Of a DNA stretch of 64,000 nucleotides, positions 20,701-28,375 are shown one piece after another; position 1 is the stretch's first letter, and the number at the start of each line of letters is the position of its first letter. The notes below the pieces were generated by a model that was not told where the DNA came from, ran no database searches, and saw nothing but the letters and a program-made list of their open reading frames with translations. Source of the stretch: Bacteroides sp. AN502(2024). GTDB lineage: Bacteria; Bacteroidota; Bacteroidia; Bacteroidales; Bacteroidaceae. The stretch lies in assembly GCF_041227145.1 (NCBI RefSeq), contig NZ_JBGFSP010000003.1:2976001-3040000 (forward strand), in the 5' to 3' direction. The position numbers and the translations under genes were made by a program.

Positions 20701-20827
20701 ATATAACATGTTTACATTTACAAGTTACGATAAATATCAGCAAGATCCGGAGATCAGTACCAATTCGGCCGGTGATGCGTATATGAATCAACGTGTATTT
20801 AATTTTGGTGTACAATTAACATTCTAG
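17744..20827 (+). CDS. SusC-like TonB-dependent transporter, full-length
   Basis: The 1027-residue protein has a signal peptide (1-20, ending AYSQ). A carboxypeptidase-regulatory-like domain occupies about residues 22-100 (FTISGTITDRESNELLIGAG ... GKYSLEV). It is followed by NEVLVVGHGSAKR, where most SusC proteins read VVVGYGTQ, then the plug (LAGKLPGFFSQQRSG, FFIRGVSSLNSDGNKPLIMVDD) and a barrel ending FNFGVQLTF. No STN secretin-like domain lies before the regulatory domain, so it is not the signalling type that partners an ECF sigma/anti-sigma pair. It is the last gene of the SusD/SusC cluster, with a hairpin terminator about 110 bp downstream. Confidence 0.95.
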   Translation: MKRVIITFLCLLCIIQAYSQSFTISGTITDRESNELLIGAGILVKGAGRGTITDMDGKYSLEVKRGEILVFSYVGYQSTEITVGDQHTLNVSLTVSEANNLNEVLVVGHGSAKRITLTGAVSGIQASELRRVPTSNLQNTLAGKLPGFFSQQRSGQPGKDASDFFIRGVSSLNSDGNKPLIMVDDVEYSYEQLSQININEIESISILKDASTTAIYGIKGANGVLVVKTRRGEEGKPVIHVRAEAGGQIPVRTPNFLDSYNTALLVNEARSNDGLTKTFTQRDLELFQDGSDPYGHPNVNWYDEVFKKSAMQSNINVDVSGGTKRLKYFVSGGYFSQGGLVRNFDKSGDDVNTGYFYRRFDYRTNLDFTVTNNLTMRLDFSSRFMNINEPSSLNATGEIYNFTAMHPYSAPVLNPDGSYAYLSDVDGYGPTLNARLANEGYTRTRRNDNNILYGVNWKMDWLTKGLSANARMAYSTIDENFRKVNRGKDGYPTYHYDATTGQYTINPNRQYAYTNYSLTAGTHQAVKNLDIQASLNYARVFNEAHDVSAMLLYSRQSRTVEDEGEKIPENFQGLTATFSYKYKNKYLIDFNAAYNGTDRFAEGHRYGVFPAIGVGWSISEESFFKDNISFIQLLKIRASYGIVGSNVAMGNRYLYNQEYIEKEKAYNFGQTDVQSNSIIEGDLGNDNVTWEKAKKFDIGIDFNAFDRLSFTIDFFYDKRYDQLVRRNDIPQILGIGTSPINVARTSNKGFDGQIGYQDHFGDFNFNTNFVFSYAKNKIEYNAEAQQRYEWLSATGRPIGQPFGYTWIGYYTPEDVDLIHAGAANAPAIPNTDVPIQAGDLKYKDLNGDGVINDFDKGAIGKPNLPNTTLGWTIGGSWKGLSLSLLFQGSFNYSFSVVGTGIEPFKSQFQPLHQKRWTLERYLNGEAIEFPRLTSNPSTVNSAQSYMSDFWLIDAWYIRLKTIDLSYQVPVKVLPSWLTNLRVYMNAYNMFTFTSYDKYQQDPEISTNSAGDAYMNQRVFNFGVQLTF

Positions 20828-20933
20828 CAAACAGATATTTTGGGCAATATCGATGAAAGAGAGAGGTCATAATGAGAAAAGATTAAAAAAGTTTCTTTTT
20901 TCGTAGTTTGATTCTCTCTTTTGAAATAAACAG

Positions 20934-20981
20934 AAAGAGTTGCATGTCGAATGATAAATTTCACTCACTTGCAACTTTTTT
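20934..20981 (+). terminator. Intrinsic terminator after the SusC/SusD cluster
   Basis: The stem pairs 20934-20944 with 20970-20980 (AAAGAGTTGCA against TGCAACTTTTT, ten of eleven positions) and a T run follows. A second inverted pair of AAAGAG/CTCTTT type lies just upstream within 20850-20925. The rest of the gap up to 21275 is AT-rich, with no gene and no convincing promoter. The DUF5005-like gene may therefore be a separate unit or be reached by read-through. Confidence 0.6.
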
Positions 20982-21275
20982 GTATTTAGGATACTGAATC
21001 CAATATGAAGTTAAAAAACGTTTTTCGTCTTACACTTATATGATTATCCAGTCAGTTCATAGAACTATTCATATCATTGTTGGAATGTAATCCAAGAAAA
21101 GATATTCCTGAATTAGTGGTTTTTGATTTATAGATCGTCTTTATCCTATAAACGTTGAAAGCAGAATATAATGAAACGTATCTTTTTATCAGCCTTTATG
21201 CTTTGCATTTAGAATTGTATGTGTGGGAAAAATAAATTAAAACAAATAAATAGTGATTTTAAATATCATATTAAT

Positions 21276-22583
21276 ATGAAATCAATTCATCTTATTTTAA
21301 GTTTCATTGTTACACTACTTACTGGAGCGTGTGGCGAACAGCAAGAACCTTATTACGGCAGTTCAGACGTGAAGATGCCTCAAATTGATTCTGAATGGAA
21401 TCTTGAACTAATGCCCAATCGATCAGGACAATATTGGAAAGTGTTCGTATATAAAGATTTGAAATATAATGCTCTGTTCACCAGATCTTTGGGATGGAAC
21501 GGAGGTGATGGTGTGTTTACTACGGGGTTACCTGATGGAAATATATTTTGGTCGTTTAATGATAGTTTCTATGGTGTAATCAATGAAAATCGTTCGCGCG
21601 GTAATTGTAGTTTTCCACGTAATAGTATTATGATACAAACACCTGGTGAGAAAGATGAAAATTTAGTTTGGTTAGCAGATTATGTACAAACCAATGATCC
21701 TAATGCTGATAGGTACTATCAGGTACGTACTCATATTCGTCATCCGAAAGCTACACTTTCAGAAGAGAAAATACAAGCTGGAGAAATCGATCAAGATTAT
21801 CTTTATTGGGCAGGAGATGCAACAATATATAATAATCAGATGCAAATGTTGTGGGGAGCCGTTGACAATACTGATCCGAACAATCTGATGCGCCGCTTCG
21901 GCACTTGTTTGGCTACTTACAGTTTGGAAGGGAAACCTGGGGATGATACTTATATGAAACTCATAAGCCGCAATGATAATTTTAATGACCATACACTGGG
22001 CTATGGTGATACCATGTGGGAAGATGAAGACGGGCATATTTATCTCTACACGACTTCTAACTATAAAGTGGCCGTGGCACGCACCACTACACGTGATCTT
22101 AGTAGCCAGTGGGAATATTATGTAGCTGATCCACGAGGAAATTTCTCGTGGACAACTCAGTACCCTTCAACTCAAGATGCAGAATATTCAACGATTATTC
22201 CTTTAGAAAGTGGATGTTCCATGCCTTGGGTATTCAAAAAAGGTGATACTTACTACATGATCGGACAGTCTATTTGGTTCGGGCGAGAAGTGTTGATGTT
22301 TCGTAGTAAGCATCCTTATGGACCATTTGTTGACCAAAAGACTCTCTTTACATTACCCGAATTTCTTGATAAGATTGGCGAACAACGTTATCAACATGTT
22401 TATATGGTAAATATTCATCCGGCTTTATCACGTACTGGTGAATTGGTGATCTCTACCAATACAGACTGTTCCAACTTTTGGGATAACTTCAATGCACCGG
22501 GTAGTGCCGATTTCTATCGTCCTTATTTCTACCGTGTATTTAATTGGGAATCATTGTACGATAACGATGCTCCACTTGAGTAA
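21276..22583 (+). CDS. DUF5005-like lipoprotein, predicted beta-propeller glycan enzyme
   Basis: From the ATG at 21276 the protein has 435 residues and a lipoprotein signal (LLTGAC). An upstream ATG at 21219 would add 19 residues in front of the signal and is rejected. The block FTRSLGWNGGDGVFTTGLPDG followed by IFWSFNDSFYG is the DUF5005 signature. Later blocks, DTMWEDEDGHIYLYTTSNYKVAVAR and SGCSMPWVFKKGDTYYMIGQ, look like repeated propeller blades of the kind seen in GH43/GH130/DUF4185-type proteins. Several buried acidic residues (DGD, NDS, EDEDG) could form an active site, but no activity is known to me. Its position between SusC and two GH92 genes suggests action on the same mannose-rich glycan. 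Confidence 0.75.
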   Translation: MKSIHLILSFIVTLLTGACGEQQEPYYGSSDVKMPQIDSEWNLELMPNRSGQYWKVFVYKDLKYNALFTRSLGWNGGDGVFTTGLPDGNIFWSFNDSFYGVINENRSRGNCSFPRNSIMIQTPGEKDENLVWLADYVQTNDPNADRYYQVRTHIRHPKATLSEEKIQAGEIDQDYLYWAGDATIYNNQMQMLWGAVDNTDPNNLMRRFGTCLATYSLEGKPGDDTYMKLISRNDNFNDHTLGYGDTMWEDEDGHIYLYTTSNYKVAVARTTTRDLSSQWEYYVADPRGNFSWTTQYPSTQDAEYSTIIPLESGCSMPWVFKKGDTYYMIGQSIWFGREVLMFRSKHPYGPFVDQKTLFTLPEFLDKIGEQRYQHVYMVNIHPALSRTGELVISTNTDCSNFWDNFNAPGSADFYRPYFYRVFNWESLYDNDAPLE

Positions 22584-22654
22584 AATGTAGACTGAAATGA
22601 TAATAAGCTTTCGATTTTCCAACTAAAATAGATATAACACATTAAATAATAATC

Positions 22655-24928
22655 ATGAACAGACTTATTTATTTAGTAATTATTTCTTTTTTTTCCACAG
22701 GTATATATGCCCAAATGAAAGACCTTGTGCAATATGTCAATACACTGCAAGGTACCGACTCTCATTTCGGATTAAGTTATGGAAATACATATCCTACCAC
22801 AGGTATGCCTTATGCCATGCATACGTGGTCTGCCCAAACGGGGAAAAATGGAGAAGGTTGGAAATATCAATATGCGGTAGATAATATCAGAGGATTCTGC
22901 CAGTCTCACCAATGCAGTCCGTGGATGAGTGACTATGCAGTGTATTCTTTTATGCCGATGGTGGGAGAATTAGTCGTTAATCAGGAGATGCGGGCCACAA
23001 AGTTCAGCCATGACAATGAAATAGCCAAGCCGCATTATTATAAAGTGATGCTGGACAATGGTATTATTATCGAGATGGCTCCAACTACCCGTGGTGTACA
23101 TTTGCGTTTTTCCTATCCCTCCACCGAGGACGCCTATCTGGTGATTGACGGATATACGGATATGAGTGAAATCAAGATTGATCCGGTAAAGAGACAAATT
23201 TCCGGTTGGGTGAATAACCAACGTTTTGTAAACAACTCAAAGACATTCCGTAGTTACTTTGTGGTGCAGTTTGATAAAGCATTTGAAAATTACGGTATGT
23301 GGGAAAATCAGAAAGATGAGATTTTTCCTAAGAAGTTGGAGGGAGAAGGTAAGGGCTATGGCGCTTATATCAAATTTAAAAAAGGATCGAAGGTACAGGC
23401 AAAGGCTGCCTCTTCTTACATCAGCGCAGAGCAAGCTGTGATTACACTAAATGACGAACTGGGTAAAGATAAGAATTTGGAAGCTACCAAAGCACGCGGA
23501 CATAAAACATGGAATGAGTTATTGAACCGAATTCAGGTAGAAGGCGGAACGGACGAACAAATGAAAACTTTCTACTCTTGCCTGTTCCGTGCCAATCTAT
23601 TCTCACGTAAATTCTATGAACGTAAAGCAAACGGAGAACCTTATTATTATAGTCCTTATGACGGTAAGGTATATGACGGATATATGTATACGGATAATGG
23701 TTTCTGGGATACATTCCGTTCTCAATTTCCGCTGACCAACATTCTTCATCCTACCATGCAGGGGCGTTACATGAATGCCTTGCTTGCCGCACAAGAACAA
23801 TGCGGATGGTTGCCTTCCTGGTCAGCTCCCGGAGAAACGGGAGGAATGTTAGGTAATCATTCTATTTCATTGCTGGCGGATGCGTGGGCAAAAGGTATTC
23901 GGACGTTTGATCCGGAGAAAGCCTTGGCAGCTTATGCACACGAATCCATGAATAAAGGTCCTTGGGGAGGTGCTAACGGACGTGGTTTCTGGAAAGAATA
24001 TTTTGAATTGGGATATGTCCCTTATCCGGAATCAATGGGATCGAGTGCGCAGACAATGGAATATGCATACGATGATTTTTGTGGCTACCAACTGGCCAAA
24101 ATGACCGGAAACAAACATTATCAGGAAGTCTTTGTCCGTCAGATGTATAATTATAAAAATGTATTTGATCCGTCTATCGGTTTTATGCGTGGAAAAGGTA
24201 TCGATGGTAAATGGCAGGAACCGTTTGATCCTCTGGAGTGGGGCGGACCTTTCTGCGAAGGTAACGCATGGCATTATACCTGGTCCGTATTTCATGATGT
24301 AGAAGGATTAATAGGCTTGTTCGGAAGCGATCAGAGGTTTACCTCCAAGATGGATTCGGTATTTGCTCTTCCCGGTACTATTAAACCGGGAACTTACGGG
24401 GGAGTAATTCATGAAATGAAAGAAATGGAACTGGCAGGTATGGGACAATATGCACACGGCAATCAGCCGATTCAGCACATGCCTTATCTGTATAGCTATG
24501 CCGGTCAACCGTGGAAAACCCAGTATTGGGTGCGTCAGATCGTTGAAAGATTGTATAATTCCACAGAAAGAGGATATCCGGGTGACGAAGACCAAGGTGG
24601 TATGTCATCCTGGTATATCTTAAGTTCATTAGGCATTTATGCTGTTTGTCCGGGTACGGATGAGTATGTAATTGGTAGTCCGTTGTTTAAGAAAGCTACC
24701 ATAACGATGGAAAACGGCAACAAATTTGTGATTGAAGCGAACAACAACAGTAAAGAGAATCTCTATATCCAGTCTGCTACTTTGAATGGACGTATATTGG
24801 ATAAGAATTTCATTAAATATGGTGATATAGCAGACGGTGGTACACTCCGTTTTGAAATGGGAAATCAGCCGAATAAGGAACGGTGTACGTCGAAGTATGC
24901 TGCTCCTTTCTCTTTGTCAAAAGAATAA
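22655..24928 (+). CDS. GH92 alpha-mannosidase with Gln in the HGNxP motif, periplasmic
   Basis: The 757-residue protein has a type I signal (IYAQ, residues 1-20) and no lipobox, so it should be periplasmic. GH92 blocks are YVNTLQGTDS, GFWDTFRSQFPL, CEGNAWHYTWSVFHDV (likely acid Glu535), HGNQPIQH and GDEDQGGMSSWYI (Glu645-Asp646). In alpha-1,2-type members the fourth block is HGNEPSHH; here Glu is replaced by Gln604. The start block also lacks the usual NPFIGTG. These changes point to a linkage other than alpha-1,2, such as alpha-1,3 or alpha-1,6, or a modified mannose; this is inference. The gene starts 71 bp after the DUF5005-like gene and 29 bp before the next GH92. Confidence 0.93.
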   Translation: MNRLIYLVIISFFSTGIYAQMKDLVQYVNTLQGTDSHFGLSYGNTYPTTGMPYAMHTWSAQTGKNGEGWKYQYAVDNIRGFCQSHQCSPWMSDYAVYSFMPMVGELVVNQEMRATKFSHDNEIAKPHYYKVMLDNGIIIEMAPTTRGVHLRFSYPSTEDAYLVIDGYTDMSEIKIDPVKRQISGWVNNQRFVNNSKTFRSYFVVQFDKAFENYGMWENQKDEIFPKKLEGEGKGYGAYIKFKKGSKVQAKAASSYISAEQAVITLNDELGKDKNLEATKARGHKTWNELLNRIQVEGGTDEQMKTFYSCLFRANLFSRKFYERKANGEPYYYSPYDGKVYDGYMYTDNGFWDTFRSQFPLTNILHPTMQGRYMNALLAAQEQCGWLPSWSAPGETGGMLGNHSISLLADAWAKGIRTFDPEKALAAYAHESMNKGPWGGANGRGFWKEYFELGYVPYPESMGSSAQTMEYAYDDFCGYQLAKMTGNKHYQEVFVRQMYNYKNVFDPSIGFMRGKGIDGKWQEPFDPLEWGGPFCEGNAWHYTWSVFHDVEGLIGLFGSDQRFTSKMDSVFALPGTIKPGTYGGVIHEMKEMELAGMGQYAHGNQPIQHMPYLYSYAGQPWKTQYWVRQIVERLYNSTERGYPGDEDQGGMSSWYILSSLGIYAVCPGTDEYVIGSPLFKKATITMENGNKFVIEANNNSKENLYIQSATLNGRILDKNFIKYGDIADGGTLRFEMGNQPNKERCTSKYAAPFSLSKE

Positions 24929-24957
24929 GATACTAAAAAGTGTAACGAGAATATTGT

Positions 24958-27114
24958 ATGAAAAATAAAGTTTTAACAAGTTTGTTATTGGTTTTGATTG
25001 GAGGGTGGGGGAGTCTCTCGGCGCAGAGCACTGGGAGTAATTACGCTCGTCAGGTAAATACCCTGATAGGAACGAAGGGTGTGGGGTTGACTTCAGGATA
25101 TCTTTATCCCGGAGCTACCTATCCTTATGGAATGGTACAGTTCACCCCCTCTTATTTTTCCAAACGTTCCGGGTTTGTTATCAACCAGTTGAGTGGTGGC
25201 GGTTGTGAGCACATGGGTAACTTCCCCACTTTCCCGGTAAAAGGTAAACTCAAGATGTCTCCGGACAATATTCTTAACTACCGCATCCATATTTCTGAAG
25301 AAAAAGGACATGCCGGTTATTATGAAGCAAAGGTGCAGGAAGATATCCATGCAAAACTGACAGTAACTGAAAGGACCGGTATGGCGTGTTATGAATATCC
25401 GGCCGATCAGCAATATGGTACGGTAATTATCGGTGGAGGTATTTCCGCAACTCCGATAGATCAGGCCGCCATTGTGATTACTGCACCGAATAAGTGTGAA
25501 GGATATGCAGAAGGAGGCAATTTCTGTGGCCTTCGTACACCGTATAAAGTCTATTTTGTAGCAGAGTTTGATACGGATGCATTGGAATCGGGAACATGGA
25601 AAAGGGATGAACTGAAACCGAACACGACTTTTGCCGAAGGAGAATGTTCCGGAGTCTATTTTACTTTTGATGTGAATAAGAAGAAAAATATCCAATATAA
25701 GATTGGAGTTTCTTATGTTTCGGTAGAGAATGCACGTGAGAATCTGAAAGCGGAGAATACCGGATGGGATTTCCTGCAGATTCAGAATCAGGCAGAATCC
25801 AAATGGAATCATTATTTGGGTAAGATCGAAGTAGAAGGAACCAATCCGGATCGTACCACTCAATTTTATACCCATCTATATCGTTCGTTCATTCACCCGA
25901 ACGTATGTAGTGATGTGAATGGAGAATATATGGGGGCTGATTTCAAAGTGCATAAATCCCGTTCCAAACACTATACTTCTTTTAGTAATTGGGATACCTA
26001 TCGTACGCAGATTCAGCTATTGTCAATCCTAGATCCTGAAGTAGCCTCTGATATTGTAATTTCTCACCAATTGTTTGCCGAAGAAGCTGGTGGCGCTTTT
26101 CCGCGTTGGGTGATGGCTAATATAGAAACCGGAGTAATGCAGGGAGATCCAACTCCTATCCTGATATCCAATGCTTATGCTTTTGGTGCCCGCAATTATG
26201 ATCCGAAACCTATTTTCAAAATCATGAGAAAAGGAGCGGAAGAACCCAGAGCAATGTCACAGGGGGTTGAGGCTCGTCCGGGGCTGAAACAGTATTTGGA
26301 TAAAGGATATTATAACGCTTCTATACAATTGGAATATACTTCTGCTGATTTTGCAATCGCACAATTTGCGTTGCATGCTGTAGGAGATGAGTTTGCGAGT
26401 TGGCGTTATTTCCATTTCGCACGTTCATGGAAGAATCTGTATAACCCGGGAACCGGATGGTTGCAATCACGTAATCCGGATGGTTCATGGAAACCACTGA
26501 CTGAAGATTTTCGGGAATCGACCTATAAGAATTATTTCTGGATGGTGCCATACGATATTGCCGGTCTGATAGAAATCATCGGAGGCAAAGTCGTTGCCCA
26601 AAAACGTCTGGATGAATTCTTTACCCGCCTGGATGCCGGTTACAATGACGCCTGGTTCGCTTCCGGCAATGAACCGAGCTTTCACATTCCTTGGATATAC
26701 AATTGGGTAGGAACTCCCTATAAAGCACAGGAGATTATTAACCGTGTATTGAATGAACAGTATTCAAGTAAAATTGATGGTTTGCCGGGCAATGATGATT
26801 TAGGAACGATGGGTGCCTGGTATGTGTTCGCTTGTATCGGACTTTATCCCGAAATACCGGGAGTGGGAGGTTTTACGGTGAATACTCCGATATTCTCATC
26901 CGTGAAAGTGCATTTAAAGAAAGGGGAGATAGTGATAAAAGGCGGTTCGGAAAAGAATATTTATATCAAGTCCATGAAGCTAAACGGTAAACCGTATGAC
27001 AGTACATGGATCGATTGGGACCAACTGAATAATGGGGCTACGATAGAATATACTACCTCGGCTAAGCCTGATGTGAAGTGGGGAACAAAAGTGACACCTC
27101 CCTCTTTCCCTTAA
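24958..27114 (+). CDS. GH92 alpha-mannosidase with NDD in the base motif, periplasmic
   Basis: The 718-residue protein has a type I signal (LSAQ) and no lipobox. GH92 blocks are VNTLIGTKG, YLYPGATYPYGMVQFTP, SFSNWDTYRTQIQLL, the RESTYKNYFWMVPYDI block (Glu520 in the acid position), SGNEPSFHIPW (Glu572) and LPGNDDLGTMGAWYV (Asp613-Asp614). The base motif is NDD where the others have NED, and the acid block is very different from CEGTAW. It is a distinct GH92 subgroup from its neighbour. Specificity cannot be named from sequence alone. It is the second of a GH92-GH92-GH130-SGNH run with gaps of 29, 78 and 49 bp. Confidence 0.93.
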   Translation: MKNKVLTSLLLVLIGGWGSLSAQSTGSNYARQVNTLIGTKGVGLTSGYLYPGATYPYGMVQFTPSYFSKRSGFVINQLSGGGCEHMGNFPTFPVKGKLKMSPDNILNYRIHISEEKGHAGYYEAKVQEDIHAKLTVTERTGMACYEYPADQQYGTVIIGGGISATPIDQAAIVITAPNKCEGYAEGGNFCGLRTPYKVYFVAEFDTDALESGTWKRDELKPNTTFAEGECSGVYFTFDVNKKKNIQYKIGVSYVSVENARENLKAENTGWDFLQIQNQAESKWNHYLGKIEVEGTNPDRTTQFYTHLYRSFIHPNVCSDVNGEYMGADFKVHKSRSKHYTSFSNWDTYRTQIQLLSILDPEVASDIVISHQLFAEEAGGAFPRWVMANIETGVMQGDPTPILISNAYAFGARNYDPKPIFKIMRKGAEEPRAMSQGVEARPGLKQYLDKGYYNASIQLEYTSADFAIAQFALHAVGDEFASWRYFHFARSWKNLYNPGTGWLQSRNPDGSWKPLTEDFRESTYKNYFWMVPYDIAGLIEIIGGKVVAQKRLDEFFTRLDAGYNDAWFASGNEPSFHIPWIYNWVGTPYKAQEIINRVLNEQYSSKIDGLPGNDDLGTMGAWYVFACIGLYPEIPGVGGFTVNTPIFSSVKVHLKKGEIVIKGGSEKNIYIKSMKLNGKPYDSTWIDWDQLNNGATIEYTTSAKPDVKWGTKVTPPSFP

Positions 27115-27192
27115 AGCAATTTAATGAGGTATATAAATTTGTGATATAAGATTATTTTGTAAGAGTATTTATTTATCATATCAAATGTAAGT

Positions 27193-28326
27193 ATGAGAAG
27201 AAAACTACCAAACTTGGCTTATCTACTGATGGTTGCCGTATTAATCACCTCATGTGGAGAGAAGAAGCAAACATCTGAATTTCCGGATTGGGCATGGGCA
27301 GATTTCCAGCGTCCGGAAGGTATTAATCCGATTATCTCTCCTGACACTACGACTCTTTTCTTTTGTCCGATGCGAGAGGACTCAATAGCATGGGAAGCGA
27401 GTGATACGTTTAATCCGGGTGCTACTGTTTATGATGGAAAAGTGATACTCCTCTACCGGGCTGAAGACAACTCGGCAACCGGTATCGGATCACGTACCTC
27501 CCGTTTGGGATATGCCTCTTCTGATGACGGATTACATTTCAAACGAATGTCCGTACCCGTATTTTATCCGGCAGATGACAGTCAGAAAGAATTGGAAAAT
27601 CCCGGTGGTTGCGAGGACCCACGTGTTGCCGTAACAGAAGACGGACTTTACGTAATGCATTATACACAATGGAACCGCAAACAGGCGCGTTTGGCAGTGG
27701 CCACTTCGCGCGATCTTCAAACATGGGAAAAACATGGACCGGCTTTTGCAAAAGCATACAACGGAAGATTCATAGATGAGTTTTCCAAATCTGCCTCTAT
27801 CGTAACCCAATTAATTGACGGCAAACAGGTGATTGCTAAGATTGACGGTAAATACTGGATGTACTGGGGAGAAAAGTTTGTGAATGTAGCCACTTCCACA
27901 GACCTGATCCACTGGAAACCGATGTTGGATGAACATGGAGAATTTCTGAAAGTGATGACTCCTCGCGCAGGTAAGTTCGATAGTGACCTGACCGAATGTG
28001 GCCCTCCTGCCATCCTTACACAGAAAGGAATCCTGCTACTTTATAACGGCAAGAATAAGTCGGGCGCAGAAGGAGATATACAGTATACTGCCAACTCTTA
28101 TTGCGCAGGACAAGCCTTATTTGATGCCAAAGATCCTACTAAACTAATCGATCGCTTGGATAAACCTTTCTATATTCCCGAATCGGACTTCGAAAAGAGC
28201 GGACAGTATCCAGCCGGAACCGTATTTATAGAAGGACTTGTATTTCACAATCAGAAATGGTTCTTATATTATGGTTGTGCCGATTCACGCGTGGCAGTTG
28301 CCGTATATGACCCTCTCAGGAAATAA
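27193..28326 (+). CDS. GH130 mannoside hydrolase/phosphorylase-like lipoprotein
   Basis: The 377-residue protein has a lipoprotein signal (LITSC, Cys21). It is a five-bladed propeller of the GH130 type: VILLYRAEDNSATGIGSRTSRLGYASSDDG, then NPGGCEDPRVAV (Glu141-Asp142, Arg144), then further blades with AVATSRDLQTWEKHGP and FVNVATSTDLIHWKP. GH130 contains both cytoplasmic beta-mannoside phosphorylases and exported beta-1,2-mannosidases. The export signal argues against a phosphorylase, which needs inorganic phosphate and intracellular sugar-phosphate use, so a hydrolase for beta-mannosides is favoured. The conserved Asp of EDPR is present. In context it would remove beta-mannose caps or links that block the GH92 enzymes. 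Confidence 0.85.
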   Translation: MRRKLPNLAYLLMVAVLITSCGEKKQTSEFPDWAWADFQRPEGINPIISPDTTTLFFCPMREDSIAWEASDTFNPGATVYDGKVILLYRAEDNSATGIGSRTSRLGYASSDDGLHFKRMSVPVFYPADDSQKELENPGGCEDPRVAVTEDGLYVMHYTQWNRKQARLAVATSRDLQTWEKHGPAFAKAYNGRFIDEFSKSASIVTQLIDGKQVIAKIDGKYWMYWGEKFVNVATSTDLIHWKPMLDEHGEFLKVMTPRAGKFDSDLTECGPPAILTQKGILLLYNGKNKSGAEGDIQYTANSYCAGQALFDAKDPTKLIDRLDKPFYIPESDFEKSGQYPAGTVFIEGLVFHNQKWFLYYGCADSRVAVAVYDPLRK

Positions 28327-28375
28327 GGGGAACGTTCATGAAAAAGATAACAATTTGTAAAATATAGATTAAGAC

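Noticed and set aside
17744-20827. SusC as the receptor for the ECF sigma/FecR pair at 47697-49299
   Set aside because: It has only the carboxypeptidase-regulatory-like domain and no STN signalling domain, and lies 27 kb away on the other strand.
21219-21275. Upstream start for the DUF5005-like gene
   Set aside because: It would place 19 charged residues in front of a clear lipoprotein signal peptide.
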